Part shown: in pieces, positions 1 to 6,254 of the stretch
How the letters are laid out: each line of letters begins with the position of its first letter
Numbering within the stretch: the first letter of the stretch is position 1
Origin: a bacterium
GTDB lineage: Bacteria; Zixibacteria; MSB-5A5; GN15; FEB-12
Reading direction: 5' to 3'
DNA length: 15,014 nt
NCBI GenBank assembly: GCA_030640905.1
Contig: DAOWIM010000040.1
Coordinates: forward strand, 1-15,014
Translations under genes and position numbers: made by a program
The notes under the pieces: generated by a model
Told to the model about the DNA's origin: nothing
Database searches by the model: none
Seen by the model: the letters and a program-made list of their open reading frames with translations, nothing else

Positions 1-2
1 CA

Positions 3-308
3 TACGCCGCCAATCTGGCGTTGGTGACAACTCCTCCAAATATTCTCCACATTGTCTTGCTGGTGGTTGCTGTGGCAAGCGCCGTGGTGTCGTGGAAAGT
101 GCTATCGGCCGTCCGCGGAGGCAGGTTGGTTCGGAGCTGGCAGCTGTTCCTTGGGGGATTTGTGGCGTTGTCCCTTGGTCAGGTTGCCTTCCTGCTAAAC
201 GCCACCGAGGTTTTTGCCGTTCCAGACTACTCAGTACCGGCAGTATTTGTTGCCGGGATTGGTTTACTGATGTACGGTATTGTGGAGACCAAACGAGTCC
301 TGAGTTGA
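3..308 (+). CDS. Small integral membrane protein, 5' end outside window
   Basis: The reading frame is open from the left edge of the window to a TGA at 306-308, so the true start may lie upstream. TTG at 21 and GTG at 24 are possible starts, but neither has a visible ribosome binding site. From TTG 21 the product would be 95 residues with three hydrophobic segments, at about residues 9-27, 42-60 and 70-88, separated by a short basic loop (RGGRLVR). This indicates a small inner-membrane protein. I recognise no family and no catalytic motif. It ends just before the promoter of the next gene, so it is probably the last gene of an upstream unit rather than part of the Roadblock/pilus block. Function unknown. 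Confidence 0.6.
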   Translation, partial: YAANLALVTTPPNILHIVLLVVAVASAVVSWKVLSAVRGGRLVRSWQLFLGGFVALSLGQVAFLLNATEVFAVPDYSVPAVFVAGIGLLMYGIVETKRVLS

Positions 309-318
309 ACCGGTACAA

Positions 319-332
319 TTGTGTTGACACAA
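319..332. promoter_or_regulatory. Inverted repeat over the -35 box (possible operator)
   Basis: The arms TTGTGT (319-324) and ACACAA (327-332) form a perfect 6-bp dyad with a 2-bp centre that overlaps the -35 hexamer at 324-329. A repressor bound here would block the promoter. The arms are short, so chance is possible. No regulator is encoded next to it that could be named as the binder. Confidence 0.3.
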
Positions 333-352
333 CTCGTTAGACGAATTATGAT
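324..352 (+). promoter_or_regulatory. Sigma70-type promoter for the Roadblock/MglA block
   Basis: TTGACA at 324-329 and TATGAT at 347-352 are separated by exactly 17 bp, a near-consensus housekeeping promoter. Transcription would start near 359, giving a leader of about 58 nt before the ATG at 417. It sits in the only sizeable gap before the long co-directional block, which supports it as the main promoter of that block. The -35 box overlaps an inverted repeat (319-332). Confidence 0.65.
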
Positions 353-361
353 TATAACTGG

Positions 362-375
362 AGTGAAATATCACT
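362..375. promoter_or_regulatory. Inverted repeat near the predicted transcription start
   Basis: AGTGA (362-366) and TCACT (371-375) form a 5-bp dyad with a 4-nt spacer a few bases downstream of the predicted start (about 359). It could be a second operator half or a small 5' hairpin in the leader. The arms are short and the call is tentative. Confidence 0.25.
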
Positions 376-416
376 TCCGCTAATGTTCTATTATCAAGTA
401 CGTTACAAGAGGATAG

Positions 417-1298
417 ATGGCCCGAGCCGCTGACATAGATGAACGCATTTCCAAGTGTGAGAAGATACTCGCACAGGACCCGTCATCCCAGATATTTGCA
501 GCCCTGGCTGATGCCTATCGTAAAAAGGGCGATGCCGAAAAGGCCTTTCGTGTTTGCCAGAACGGCTTGAAGATTCACGATAACTACGGTTCTGCTCACA
601 TCATTATGGCCAAAATAAATCTTGATCGAGGCCTCTATGATTGGGCCGAAGCGGAGACTGAGAAAGCTGCGGTTCTGGATGGTCGTACTCGTACAGTCGA
701 GTTGCTTATGGCTGAAATTCACATATACAAGGGTGAATTCAACCAGGCGATCAAACTTCTCAAGAAACTCCATGAGACCGATCCAGATAATGGCCAGATC
801 ACCAGACTTCTGGACATAGCCCAAAAGATACCGGAAGAGCAGGCCGCCAAGGAGCATGCCGAAATGTTGACAGTTGTACCCGGTTCGCGGAAGAGCGCAT
901 CACCAGCCCCCGTTGGACAACCGGTCGCTGTGGTATCGGAGACGGAGATCGAGCCAATAAATACCAAACAGTTGTTGCAGCAGGTGGTCTCGATTCCGGG
1001 TGTTGATGGCGCCTTGTTTGTCAATACCGAGGGGTTGGTTGTTGAGTCTGAATGGTGTCTGCAAATTGATCCCAATCTTTGCGGTGCCGCTATTGGCGAG
1101 GTTGGGAATTTCCTTGATCAGGAGTTGTTACAAAGTTCATTTGGCGGCACTACTGCCGTGCTAATAGAATCAGAGGCCTTGACCTACCATCTGGTCAAGA
1201 GGCCCAACGGTGTGTTCCTGTTTGTTGGGAACTCCTCGGCTACCCTTGGCTCACTCCGCATGCGTGTGGAGAAGCTGATGCTAAATTTCCGTGAGTGA
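417..1298 (+). CDS. TPR-Roadblock/LC7 fusion protein
   Basis: This predicted cytoplasmic protein has 293 residues. Residues 24-125 contain about three TPR-like helical hairpins, with signature residues such as A-x-A-Y-R-K-x-G-D and A-x-x-x-A near 29-45 and repeats near 58-91 and 92-125. A Pro/Ala-rich linker (about 150-182) follows. The C-terminal part (about 183-290) has the Roadblock/LC7 pattern: an amphipathic helix, V-D-G-A-L-F-V-N-T-E-G-L-V-V, a central helix, two further strands and a final helix. TPRs bind partner peptides and Roadblock domains dimerise and bind small GTPases, so an adaptor feeding the nearby MglA-like GTPase is inferred. The ATG at 417 is preceded by AGAGGA (408-413). 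It is the first gene after the promoter at 324-352. There is no membrane segment and no enzyme motif. The domain call is good; the role is inferred from context. Confidence 0.8.
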   Translation: MARAADIDERISKCEKILAQDPSSQIFAALADAYRKKGDAEKAFRVCQNGLKIHDNYGSAHIIMAKINLDRGLYDWAEAETEKAAVLDGRTRTVELLMAEIHIYKGEFNQAIKLLKKLHETDPDNGQITRLLDIAQKIPEEQAAKEHAEMLTVVPGSRKSASPAPVGQPVAVVSETEIEPINTKQLLQQVVSIPGVDGALFVNTEGLVVESEWCLQIDPNLCGAAIGEVGNFLDQELLQSSFGGTTAVLIESEALTYHLVKRPNGVFLFVGNSSATLGSLRMRVEKLMLNFRE

Positions 1299-1311
1299 GG
1301 AATAGCTAATT

Positions 1312-2325
1312 ATGGTTATAGGCGATCGAGTAAGAAGGCAGATTTTGCTGTTCTCTCTGGTGTTGATTATCGTGCCGATGGTCATTTTTCCAGAGAAATT
1401 TGGCATGGACCTGGCCAAGGCGTCGCTGGTTAACGCCCTTTATGAGTTGGTGTTTTTCGGCGTCGTCATTCACTTCTTTAATCGAAAAGCGAATTTGCTG
1501 CAACTGGCTCAGGCGGCTGGAGTGTGTCTGATCTACCGACTTGTTCTTGGAGCGGCTTTTGGTATACTGGCGGCGGTCGCTTATTCTATGAGCTTGAAAG
1601 TATCTCTGACATTGGGTATGTCGAGTTACCTTCCGGCGATTATCCTGCATATTGTGGCGACGCCTTTTGTTTTGAAACCGGTGATTAGCCAGATATATGA
1701 ATCCCAGCCGACGCGGCGGGCACCGTTGCCCGATTTTGCCCCCGGCGACAAGGCCGATACCGGTGTCACCACGCTGGCGGTGTCCCGTGACATGGGATTT
1801 AAGCCATCGACCACACCGATTCAGCCGGAGCCGGAGACAGTAGAGGTTGTTCCGACGCGAGCGCCTGCACAGACGGCAAAGCCCTTCTCGAATACGACTA
1901 CAGCGCCGGGTGCGGCTAATGGTTTTGACATGGCGACGAAGTACATCGGGGAAAACGGCTCGGTGCATCTGGCGGTCGTTGTTGATTTTGAGGGACTGAC
2001 CCTTTCACAGTTCTCTCGTGGGGATATTGTCGCGGAGGAGTGGGCGCCAATGGCCCTGATTTTCCGCGAAGATAACGGTCTGGTGCTGGGGCGAGTGGGC
2101 TGGGATAGTCCCGAGCGAGTTGAGCTAAGTTTGAAAGATCAGAAGATTGTCGTGGCGGGTGGAGATAATTTTAATCTGATGGTTGTTGCCGAGCGGCAAG
2201 CTGATGATGTTCTTAATATCCGGATCAATCAGGGTCTGGAGACTATAAAGAAATATATTGCGGATAGGTACGGAGAGAATCTGACCGTTAGAGCGGAGAG
2301 TTCATATGTATCAAGTACTCAATGA
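1312..2325 (+). CDS. Membrane protein with four TM helices and a Roadblock-like C-terminal domain
   Basis: The protein has 337 residues. The first 125 contain four hydrophobic helices, at about 9-27, 39-56, 67-91 and 101-122. A Pro/Thr-rich flexible linker (about 130-205) with many charged and polar residues follows. Residues 207-325 form a compact alpha/beta segment: A-V-V-V-D-F-E-G-L-T-L, then M-A-L-I-F, V-L-G-R-V-G, L-M-V-V-A-E and a last helix (304-318). The order and spacing of these elements resemble a divergent Roadblock/LC7 fold, although the homology is weaker than for the neighbours. The inferred role is to recruit Roadblock or GTPase partners to the inner membrane. A GAGG at 1297-1300 precedes the ATG, and the start lies 13 bp after the previous stop. 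The 3' end overlaps the next gene by 20 bp, which indicates co-translation. The membrane part matches no family I can name. Confidence 0.75.
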   Translation: MVIGDRVRRQILLFSLVLIIVPMVIFPEKFGMDLAKASLVNALYELVFFGVVIHFFNRKANLLQLAQAAGVCLIYRLVLGAAFGILAAVAYSMSLKVSLTLGMSSYLPAIILHIVATPFVLKPVISQIYESQPTRRAPLPDFAPGDKADTGVTTLAVSRDMGFKPSTTPIQPEPETVEVVPTRAPAQTAKPFSNTTTAPGAANGFDMATKYIGENGSVHLAVVVDFEGLTLSQFSRGDIVAEEWAPMALIFREDNGLVLGRVGWDSPERVELSLKDQKIVVAGGDNFNLMVVAERQADDVLNIRINQGLETIKKYIADRYGENLTVRAESSYVSSTQ

Positions 2326-2644
2326 TCTGAACAAGACTTCCGGAGTGACCGGATCAATGGTCGTTGGCAACGACGGTATCGTCATTGCTGCTGATCTGGA
2401 AGAGACCTACGAGGCGGAGACGGTTGGTGCTTTGGCCGCTTCGATTCAGGCAAACATCCAGAAATCGCTGGAGCGTCTCGACAGCAGCGCGCTTCGGCAG
2501 GTAACGATTGAGGCTCATGATGGTAAATTGTTCTTTGTTGATGCCGGATTGGGAATCCTTGTGGTTACCACCGAGAAGGAAGTGAATATCGGGCTGATCC
2601 GACTGGAGATCAAGAATGCCCTTGGCAAATTGAAAGTGAGCTAG
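2306..2644 (+). CDS. Stand-alone Roadblock/LC7 domain protein
   Basis: This is a minimal Roadblock protein of 112 residues, the usual size for one isolated domain. The pattern is helix (1-12), strand G-S-M-V-V-G-N-D-G-I-V-I-A (16-28), long helix (36-58), paired strands (64-90, including G-K-L-F-F-V-D and I-L-V-V-T-T) and a C-terminal helix (94-109). The V-x-G-x-x-V-x-x-x-D-G motif is typical of the family. Such proteins form homodimers or heterodimers and act as platforms, GTPase activators or exchange factors for MglA/Rag-like GTPases. The ATG at 2306 lies inside the end of the preceding gene, with a purine-rich GGAGA upstream, so translational coupling is likely. The GTPase gene follows 31 bp later. 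Whether it acts as an activator, scaffold or inhibitor cannot be told from sequence. Confidence 0.85.
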   Translation: MYQVLNDLNKTSGVTGSMVVGNDGIVIAADLEETYEAETVGALAASIQANIQKSLERLDSSALRQVTIEAHDGKLFFVDAGLGILVVTTEKEVNIGLIRLEIKNALGKLKVS

Positions 2645-2675
2645 TTGGTGACTGAAAGAGGTACAGGACGATAAT

Positions 2676-3812
2676 ATGGTTTCAATTAATTATTCCTCTC
2701 GAGAGGTTTGCTGCAAGATTGTGTACTATGGCCCCGGACTTTCGGGGAAGACGACCAATCTGCAGTATGTGCATGCGAAGATTCCTGGTACTACTCGCGG
2801 CGACCTGATATCACTTGCCACTGAGGCTGACCGGACTCTCTATTTCGATTTTCTCCCGATCAACATCGGGACCATCAATGGTTTTGCGGCCAAGTTCCAG
2901 CTATACACAGTGCCGGGGCAGGTTTACTACAATGCTACCCGGAAACTGGTGTTGCGCGGTGTGGACGGGGTTGTCTTTGTAGCCGACGCTCAGCCGGATA
3001 AGATGGACGAGAATATCGATTCGCTGGCCAATCTCGACGAGAACCTTGCGGAATACGGGTACGATCTCAAATCGATGCCGTTTGTATTGCAGTACAACAA
3101 GTGTGATCTGCCGAATGTGATGACTCTTGAGCAGATGGATGCCAAGCTCAACCCGACCGGTGTGCCATCGTTTATGAGTTCAGCCACCGAAGGGACCGGA
3201 GTTTTTGATACGCTCAAGATGATTATCAAACTGGTCCTCGATAAGGCCAAGTCCGGTGGCGGTCCAGCTCGCCCCAACGCTTCGGCAGCATCGGCGCCAT
3301 CGCCCGGTAGTTCGGTTTCGGCTTCCTCCTCGGCAGCCCCTGCGCAATCGGTGGCTTCAGCGCCGACCGCAACCAGCGTGGCAACGCCTCCGCAGCAACC
3401 GGATGCACCGGAGGTCGTCAGGGAAGAGGTTCATCAGGTTGGCACACCAGCTTCGGCTGGCACACCAGTTTCGGCTGGCACACCAGTTTCGGCTGGCACA
3501 CCAGCTTCGGCTGTTGAGTCTGCTCCGGTTTCAGAACCGGCTTCGGAACCGGAACAGTATCGACCATATCCGGGAAGTCAGAGTCAGAAGATAGATGTCA
3601 AGGACAAGAAGATCACTCCGGCTGCGTTTACTCCTGCCGGAGACAACATAGACAGTGAAACTCCCCTTGAGAAAAAAGTGGTTAGCGAAGATACCACTGG
3701 GGAGACGTCGGAGACTGATAGTTTGAAGTCTCCGATAATGGCCCCCTCGCTTAAGAAAACCGCACCGCGGAAGAAGCGAGGATTCCTCAAAAGATTATTT
3801 GGTGTTAGATAG
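2676..3812 (+). CDS. mglA: MglA-like small Ras-family GTPase with long C-terminal extension
   Basis: Residues 1-192 align with bacterial MglA, the polarity GTPase. The P-loop GPGLSGKT is at 19-26, and the catalytic pair known from Myxococcus MglA is conserved at the same numbers (Arg53 and Gln82). The MglA-specific T-V-P-G-Q replaces D-x-x-G-Q (Thr78). The base-specificity motif NKCD is at 141-144 and S-S-A at 168-170. The protein should bind and hydrolyse GTP and switch polar localisation of motility machinery. Typical MglA is about 195 residues; this one has 378. The extra 186 residues are Ser/Ala/Pro-rich, carry four tandem GTP(A/V)SA repeats (about 256-279), then an acidic and polar stretch, and end in a basic segment with K-R-G-F-L-K-R-L-F-G (368-376). 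The start at 2676 has AGGAC upstream and gives the canonical N-terminus. The MglB-like gene follows after 17 bp. The GTPase assignment is strong; the role of the tail is unknown. Confidence 0.92.
   Translation: MVSINYSSREVCCKIVYYGPGLSGKTTNLQYVHAKIPGTTRGDLISLATEADRTLYFDFLPINIGTINGFAAKFQLYTVPGQVYYNATRKLVLRGVDGVVFVADAQPDKMDENIDSLANLDENLAEYGYDLKSMPFVLQYNKCDLPNVMTLEQMDAKLNPTGVPSFMSSATEGTGVFDTLKMIIKLVLDKAKSGGGPARPNASAASAPSPGSSVSASSSAAPAQSVASAPTATSVATPPQQPDAPEVVREEVHQVGTPASAGTPVSAGTPVSAGTPASAVESAPVSEPASEPEQYRPYPGSQSQKIDVKDKKITPAAFTPAGDNIDSETPLEKKVVSEDTTGETSETDSLKSPIMAPSLKKTAPRKKRGFLKRLFGVR
3441..3512 (+). repeat. Four tandem 18-bp repeats inside the GTPase gene
   Basis: Four consecutive 18-bp units begin at 3441, 3459, 3477 and 3495. 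Units 1 and 4 are identical, units 2 and 3 are identical, and the two types differ by one base (C/T). Each encodes six residues, G-T-P-A-S-A or G-T-P-V-S-A. Gain or loss of a unit keeps the reading frame, so the tail length could vary between strains by slippage. Confidence 0.95.
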
Positions 3813-3829
3813 CCCGCAAGGAGTCTTAT

Positions 3830-4321
3830 ATGGCTGACGATAGTTTAGTTATTTACGAAGAAGAAATTCAGCAGCTTGAATCTCTGATCTCTAAGATGCT
3901 GAAGGGATGTGAGGCGAAGTGTGCCTTGCTCGTTGACAAGGACGGGCATCTGATAACGCGTCAGGGATTTACCCACTCGTTGGATACGACCGCTTTGGCC
4001 GCTCTACTGGCTGGATCGTTTGCCTCCACCAAGGAGATTGCGCGATTGGTCGGAGAGCCTGAATTTTCGATCTTGTTCCACCAGGGCAAGAAGGACAACA
4101 TTCATATGTCGCTGGTGGGGGATCGTTCCATTCTGGTTGTGATTTTTGATGACCGTACGACAATCGGAATGGTGCGCCTGTATGCTCGTGAAACTTCAGT
4201 TGAACTGACCAAGATATTCGAGCAGATTAAGGAGAACCCAAAGGGTGGAGCATCAACTGCGATATCTGATGATTTCGCCAACATGGCCCAGGATAAGCTT
4301 GACGATATCTTTCAGGACTGA
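3830..4321 (+). CDS. mglB: MglB-like Roadblock/LC7 protein, probable MglA regulator
   Basis: The protein has 163 residues, close to Myxococcus MglB (about 159). The Roadblock domain spans about 10-125: a first helix (I-x-x-L-E-S-L-I-S-K-M-L), strand C-A-L-L-V-D-K-D-G-H-L-I-T, the long helix L-A-A-L-L-A-G-S-F-A-S-T-K-E-I-A-R-L-V-G, and strands at F-S-I-L-F-H-Q-G and S-I-L-V-V-I-F-D. It ends in a helix and an acidic C-terminal tail (about 140-163). In known systems an MglB dimer binds MglA and stimulates GTP hydrolysis, excluding active MglA from one pole. AAGGAG at 3818-3823 gives a strong ribosome binding site. The gene order mglA-mglB is reversed relative to the Myxococcus mglBA operon. Being next to MglA makes MglB the best label among the Roadblock genes here, but activity is inferred. 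Confidence 0.82.
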   Translation: MADDSLVIYEEEIQQLESLISKMLKGCEAKCALLVDKDGHLITRQGFTHSLDTTALAALLAGSFASTKEIARLVGEPEFSILFHQGKKDNIHMSLVGDRSILVVIFDDRTTIGMVRLYARETSVELTKIFEQIKENPKGGASTAISDDFANMAQDKLDDIFQD

Positions 4322-4325
4322 GTAT

Positions 4326-4357
4326 CACCCCGGGGAGGGTGCGGGTCTAAACAGGGG
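4326..4357 (+). other. G-rich intergenic element with competing hairpin
   Basis: Four G runs lie in the 71-bp gap between the MglB-like gene and pilB, at 4332-4335, 4337-4339, 4343-4345 and 4354-4357, with loops of 1, 3 and 8 nt. This comes close to a G-quadruplex motif on the transcript strand. A competing hairpin can form between CACCC (4326-4330) and GGGTG (4337-4341). There is no T tract, so it is not a classical terminator. It may modulate expression between the polarity genes and the pilus genes. Confidence 0.3.
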
Positions 4358-4392
4358 ACGTTGCTAACTTTCCAATAGGAAGCAGGACTTCG

Positions 4393-6093
4393 ATGTCTGC
4401 CGAACTTGCAAGTATACTGATAAAAGCCGAACGCATCACTCAGGAGCAAGCTGATGAAGCTACGGCGATGGCCAAGGATAACAAGGAGCGTTTTGAAACC
4501 AACCTTGTTAGAATCGGCGCCGTTGCTTCTGAAGATGATGTTGCCGAGTTAATCGGTAAACATCTCAAGATCGGAGCCCTGCGTCTCGGCGACGTCGAAC
4601 TCAACCCCGAAGTTGTCAAACTGATTCCTCTCGATATTGCCCGCAAGTTCAAGGTCATTGCGATTTCCAAACTCAACAAGACCTTACTGGTCGCTATCGG
4701 TGATCCTAACAACATTTATGTTCTCGATGCTATCAAGTTTATAACCGGGCTGACCGTTCAGCCGGTTATCTCACCGCAGGCATCAATTGAGAAAGTAATC
4801 GAGGATACTTACACCGATGCCAACGGGCTCTCGGAAATCGTCAGCAGCATGGAGGAAGATTCGGACCTTGAGCTGGTTGAGGCCGAGGAAGGCCCCAGCG
4901 AGTCGGACCTGCTCTCGGCTATTCAGGACAAGCCGCTTGTAAAGCTGGTCGATTCGATTATCAGTGACGCTATCCGGATAGGTGCTTCCGATATCCATAT
5001 TGAGACCTACGAAAAACGTCTGCGAGTTCGCTATCGTGTCGATGGTGACCTTCGGGAGATGGCCCCCCTGCCGTTCAAATACCGTGCTGCCATAATATCG
5101 CGTGTGAAGATCATGGCCGAGTTGGATATCTCCGAGCGGCGCCTTCCTCAGGATGGTCGTATCAAAGTGAAGACCTCTGGCCGCACAGTTGATCTTCGTG
5201 TTTCGGTTCTGCCGACGATATTCGGCGAGAAGATCGTTATGCGAATACTCGACCCGATGGCGCTGATGGTTGATATGACTAAGCTCGGTTTTCGCAGAGA
5301 AGATCTGGGTAAGTTCGAAGAGAAAATTCATCTGCCCTTCGGAATCATCCTGGTGACCGGGCCAACCGGTTCGGGTAAGACGACGACACTCTACTCGGCG
5401 CTCAAGCAGATTAACACCGTCGATGTCAACATCATGACGGCGGAGGATCCGGTTGAGTTCAACTTCGAAGGGATAAACCAGGTTGCGGTCAAGTCTGATA
5501 TCGGTTTGACGTTCGCGCGCGCCCTGCGATCTTTCCTGCGACAGGATCCCGATATCATCATGGTGGGTGAGATTCGTGACGGTGAAACCGCGGAGATCGC
5601 GATCCGAGCCGCGCTCACCGGTCACCTTGTTTTCTCAACCCTTCATACCAACGACGCCCCTTCTTCAATCAATCGTCTGATTGATATGGGTGTTGCCAAC
5701 TACCTTGTCTCATCATCTACCAAGCTAATTATGGCCCAGCGTATGTGTCGCAAGATCTGCCAAAAGTGCAAGGAGGAGGTAAACCTCACCGAGGAGCAGG
5801 CGGAGTCGCTGATGGTCCCGCCCGAACAGTTGAGGAATATTCGTTCCTTCAAGGGCAAGGGTTGCGATTCCTGCAACCAGACCGGTAAGGCTGGCCGAAC
5901 CGGTATCTTTGAGGTTATGCCTATCAGCCCGGCCATTGAGCAACTGATTCTGGACAAGGCTACCGATGTTGAAATCCGAAGGGTCGCTATTGAGGAGGGT
6001 ATGTTCAGCCTCCGGATGTGTGCTGTAGAAAAGATGAAAGATGGTATCGTCGATATCGGGGAAGTTTTTGCCAATACGGCAGTTGAGGGCTAA
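4393..6093 (+). CDS. pilB: Type IV pilus assembly (extension) ATPase PilB
   Basis: This 566-residue GspE/PilB-family cytoplasmic hexameric ATPase powers pilin polymerisation. The N-terminal T2SSE-N/MshEN region spans about 1-150 and the ATPase about 175-560. Visible motifs are Walker A GPTGSGKT (323-330), the Asp box region around T-A-E-D-P-V-E (349-355), Walker B I-I-M-V-G-E-I-R-D (388-396) and the His box S-T-L-H-T-N-D (415-421). A zinc-binding cysteine set is at C456/C459 and C491/C494 and is typical of PilB/GspE but absent from PilT. Length is normal for the family. The ATG at 4393 has AGGA at 4384-4387. Its position before pilT and pilC and the tetracysteine site support PilB over PilT, and the pilus context favours it over type II secretion GspE. 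The c-di-GMP-binding consensus of MshEN domains is poorly kept at the N-terminus. Confidence 0.95.
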   Translation: MSAELASILIKAERITQEQADEATAMAKDNKERFETNLVRIGAVASEDDVAELIGKHLKIGALRLGDVELNPEVVKLIPLDIARKFKVIAISKLNKTLLVAIGDPNNIYVLDAIKFITGLTVQPVISPQASIEKVIEDTYTDANGLSEIVSSMEEDSDLELVEAEEGPSESDLLSAIQDKPLVKLVDSIISDAIRIGASDIHIETYEKRLRVRYRVDGDLREMAPLPFKYRAAIISRVKIMAELDISERRLPQDGRIKVKTSGRTVDLRVSVLPTIFGEKIVMRILDPMALMVDMTKLGFRREDLGKFEEKIHLPFGIILVTGPTGSGKTTTLYSALKQINTVDVNIMTAEDPVEFNFEGINQVAVKSDIGLTFARALRSFLRQDPDIIMVGEIRDGETAEIAIRAALTGHLVFSTLHTNDAPSSINRLIDMGVANYLVSSSTKLIMAQRMCRKICQKCKEEVNLTEEQAESLMVPPEQLRNIRSFKGKGCDSCNQTGKAGRTGIFEVMPISPAIEQLILDKATDVEIRRVAIEEGMFSLRMCAVEKMKDGIVDIGEVFANTAVEG

Positions 6094-6120
6094 TCGGCCC
6101 TCATAAGGGCTGTAGTCCCT
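6085..6120 (+). other. Overlapping alternative hairpins at the pilB-pilT junction
   Basis: Short complementary blocks follow one another across the pilB stop codon. GAGGGC (6085-6090) can pair with GCCCTC (6097-6102). GCCCT (6097-6101) can instead pair with AGGGC (6106-6110), and AGGG (6106-6109) with CCCT (6117-6120). These pairings are mutually exclusive, as in an attenuator or processing site. No T run follows, so a simple intrinsic terminator is unlikely. The rest of the 161-bp gap holds an AT-rich dyad (6190-6210) and the pilT ribosome binding site. Confidence 0.3.
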
Positions 6121-6189
6121 CAGAAATCCACTGTAAGCCAACAAGTTATACATCGTCTTCCACCATTTCCCTCTCAAGATTGTGTTGTA

Positions 6190-6210
6190 TTTTCCGATAA
6201 TATAGGAAAA
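6190..6210. promoter_or_regulatory. AT-rich dyad upstream of pilT
   Basis: TTTTCC (6190-6195) and GGAAAA (6205-6210) form a perfect 6-bp dyad around a 9-bp AT-only core apart from one G. The core contains GATAAT/TAATAT, which could act as a -10 element. No convincing -35 hexamer sits 16-18 bp upstream, so promoter activity would need an activator. It could be an operator that uncouples pilT from pilB expression. Confidence 0.3.
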
Positions 6211-6254
6211 CAGGTAATCTGCAACTGCTGGCGGTTAAACGGGAGAAATAGACG

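Noticed and set aside
1306..1968. A 220-codon minus-strand open frame opposite the membrane Roadblock-like gene
   Set aside because: Its product is a mix of Arg, His, Gln and Asn without hydrophobic core or motif, while the plus strand encodes clear membrane helices and a folded domain.
3440..3512. Repeated TGGCAC hexamers that look like sigma54 -24 elements
   Set aside because: They are part of the 18-bp coding repeats of the GTPase tail and lack the -12 GC element.
3441..3512. Short direct repeats considered as a CRISPR array
   Set aside because: The units are contiguous without spacers and maintain a protein reading frame, so this is a coding tandem repeat.
3256..3594. A plus-strand frame overlapping the GTPase tail in another register
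   Set aside because: The Arg/Leu-rich repetitive product is only the frame-shifted reading of the tandem repeats and the Ser/Ala/Pro-rich segment. The GTPase frame continues to a sensible conserved-looking end.
4783..5625. A 280-codon open frame on the minus strand inside pilB
   Set aside because: It lies wholly opposite a gene with all PilB motifs, has no recognisable domain and no ribosome binding site. It is explained by the codon composition of pilB.
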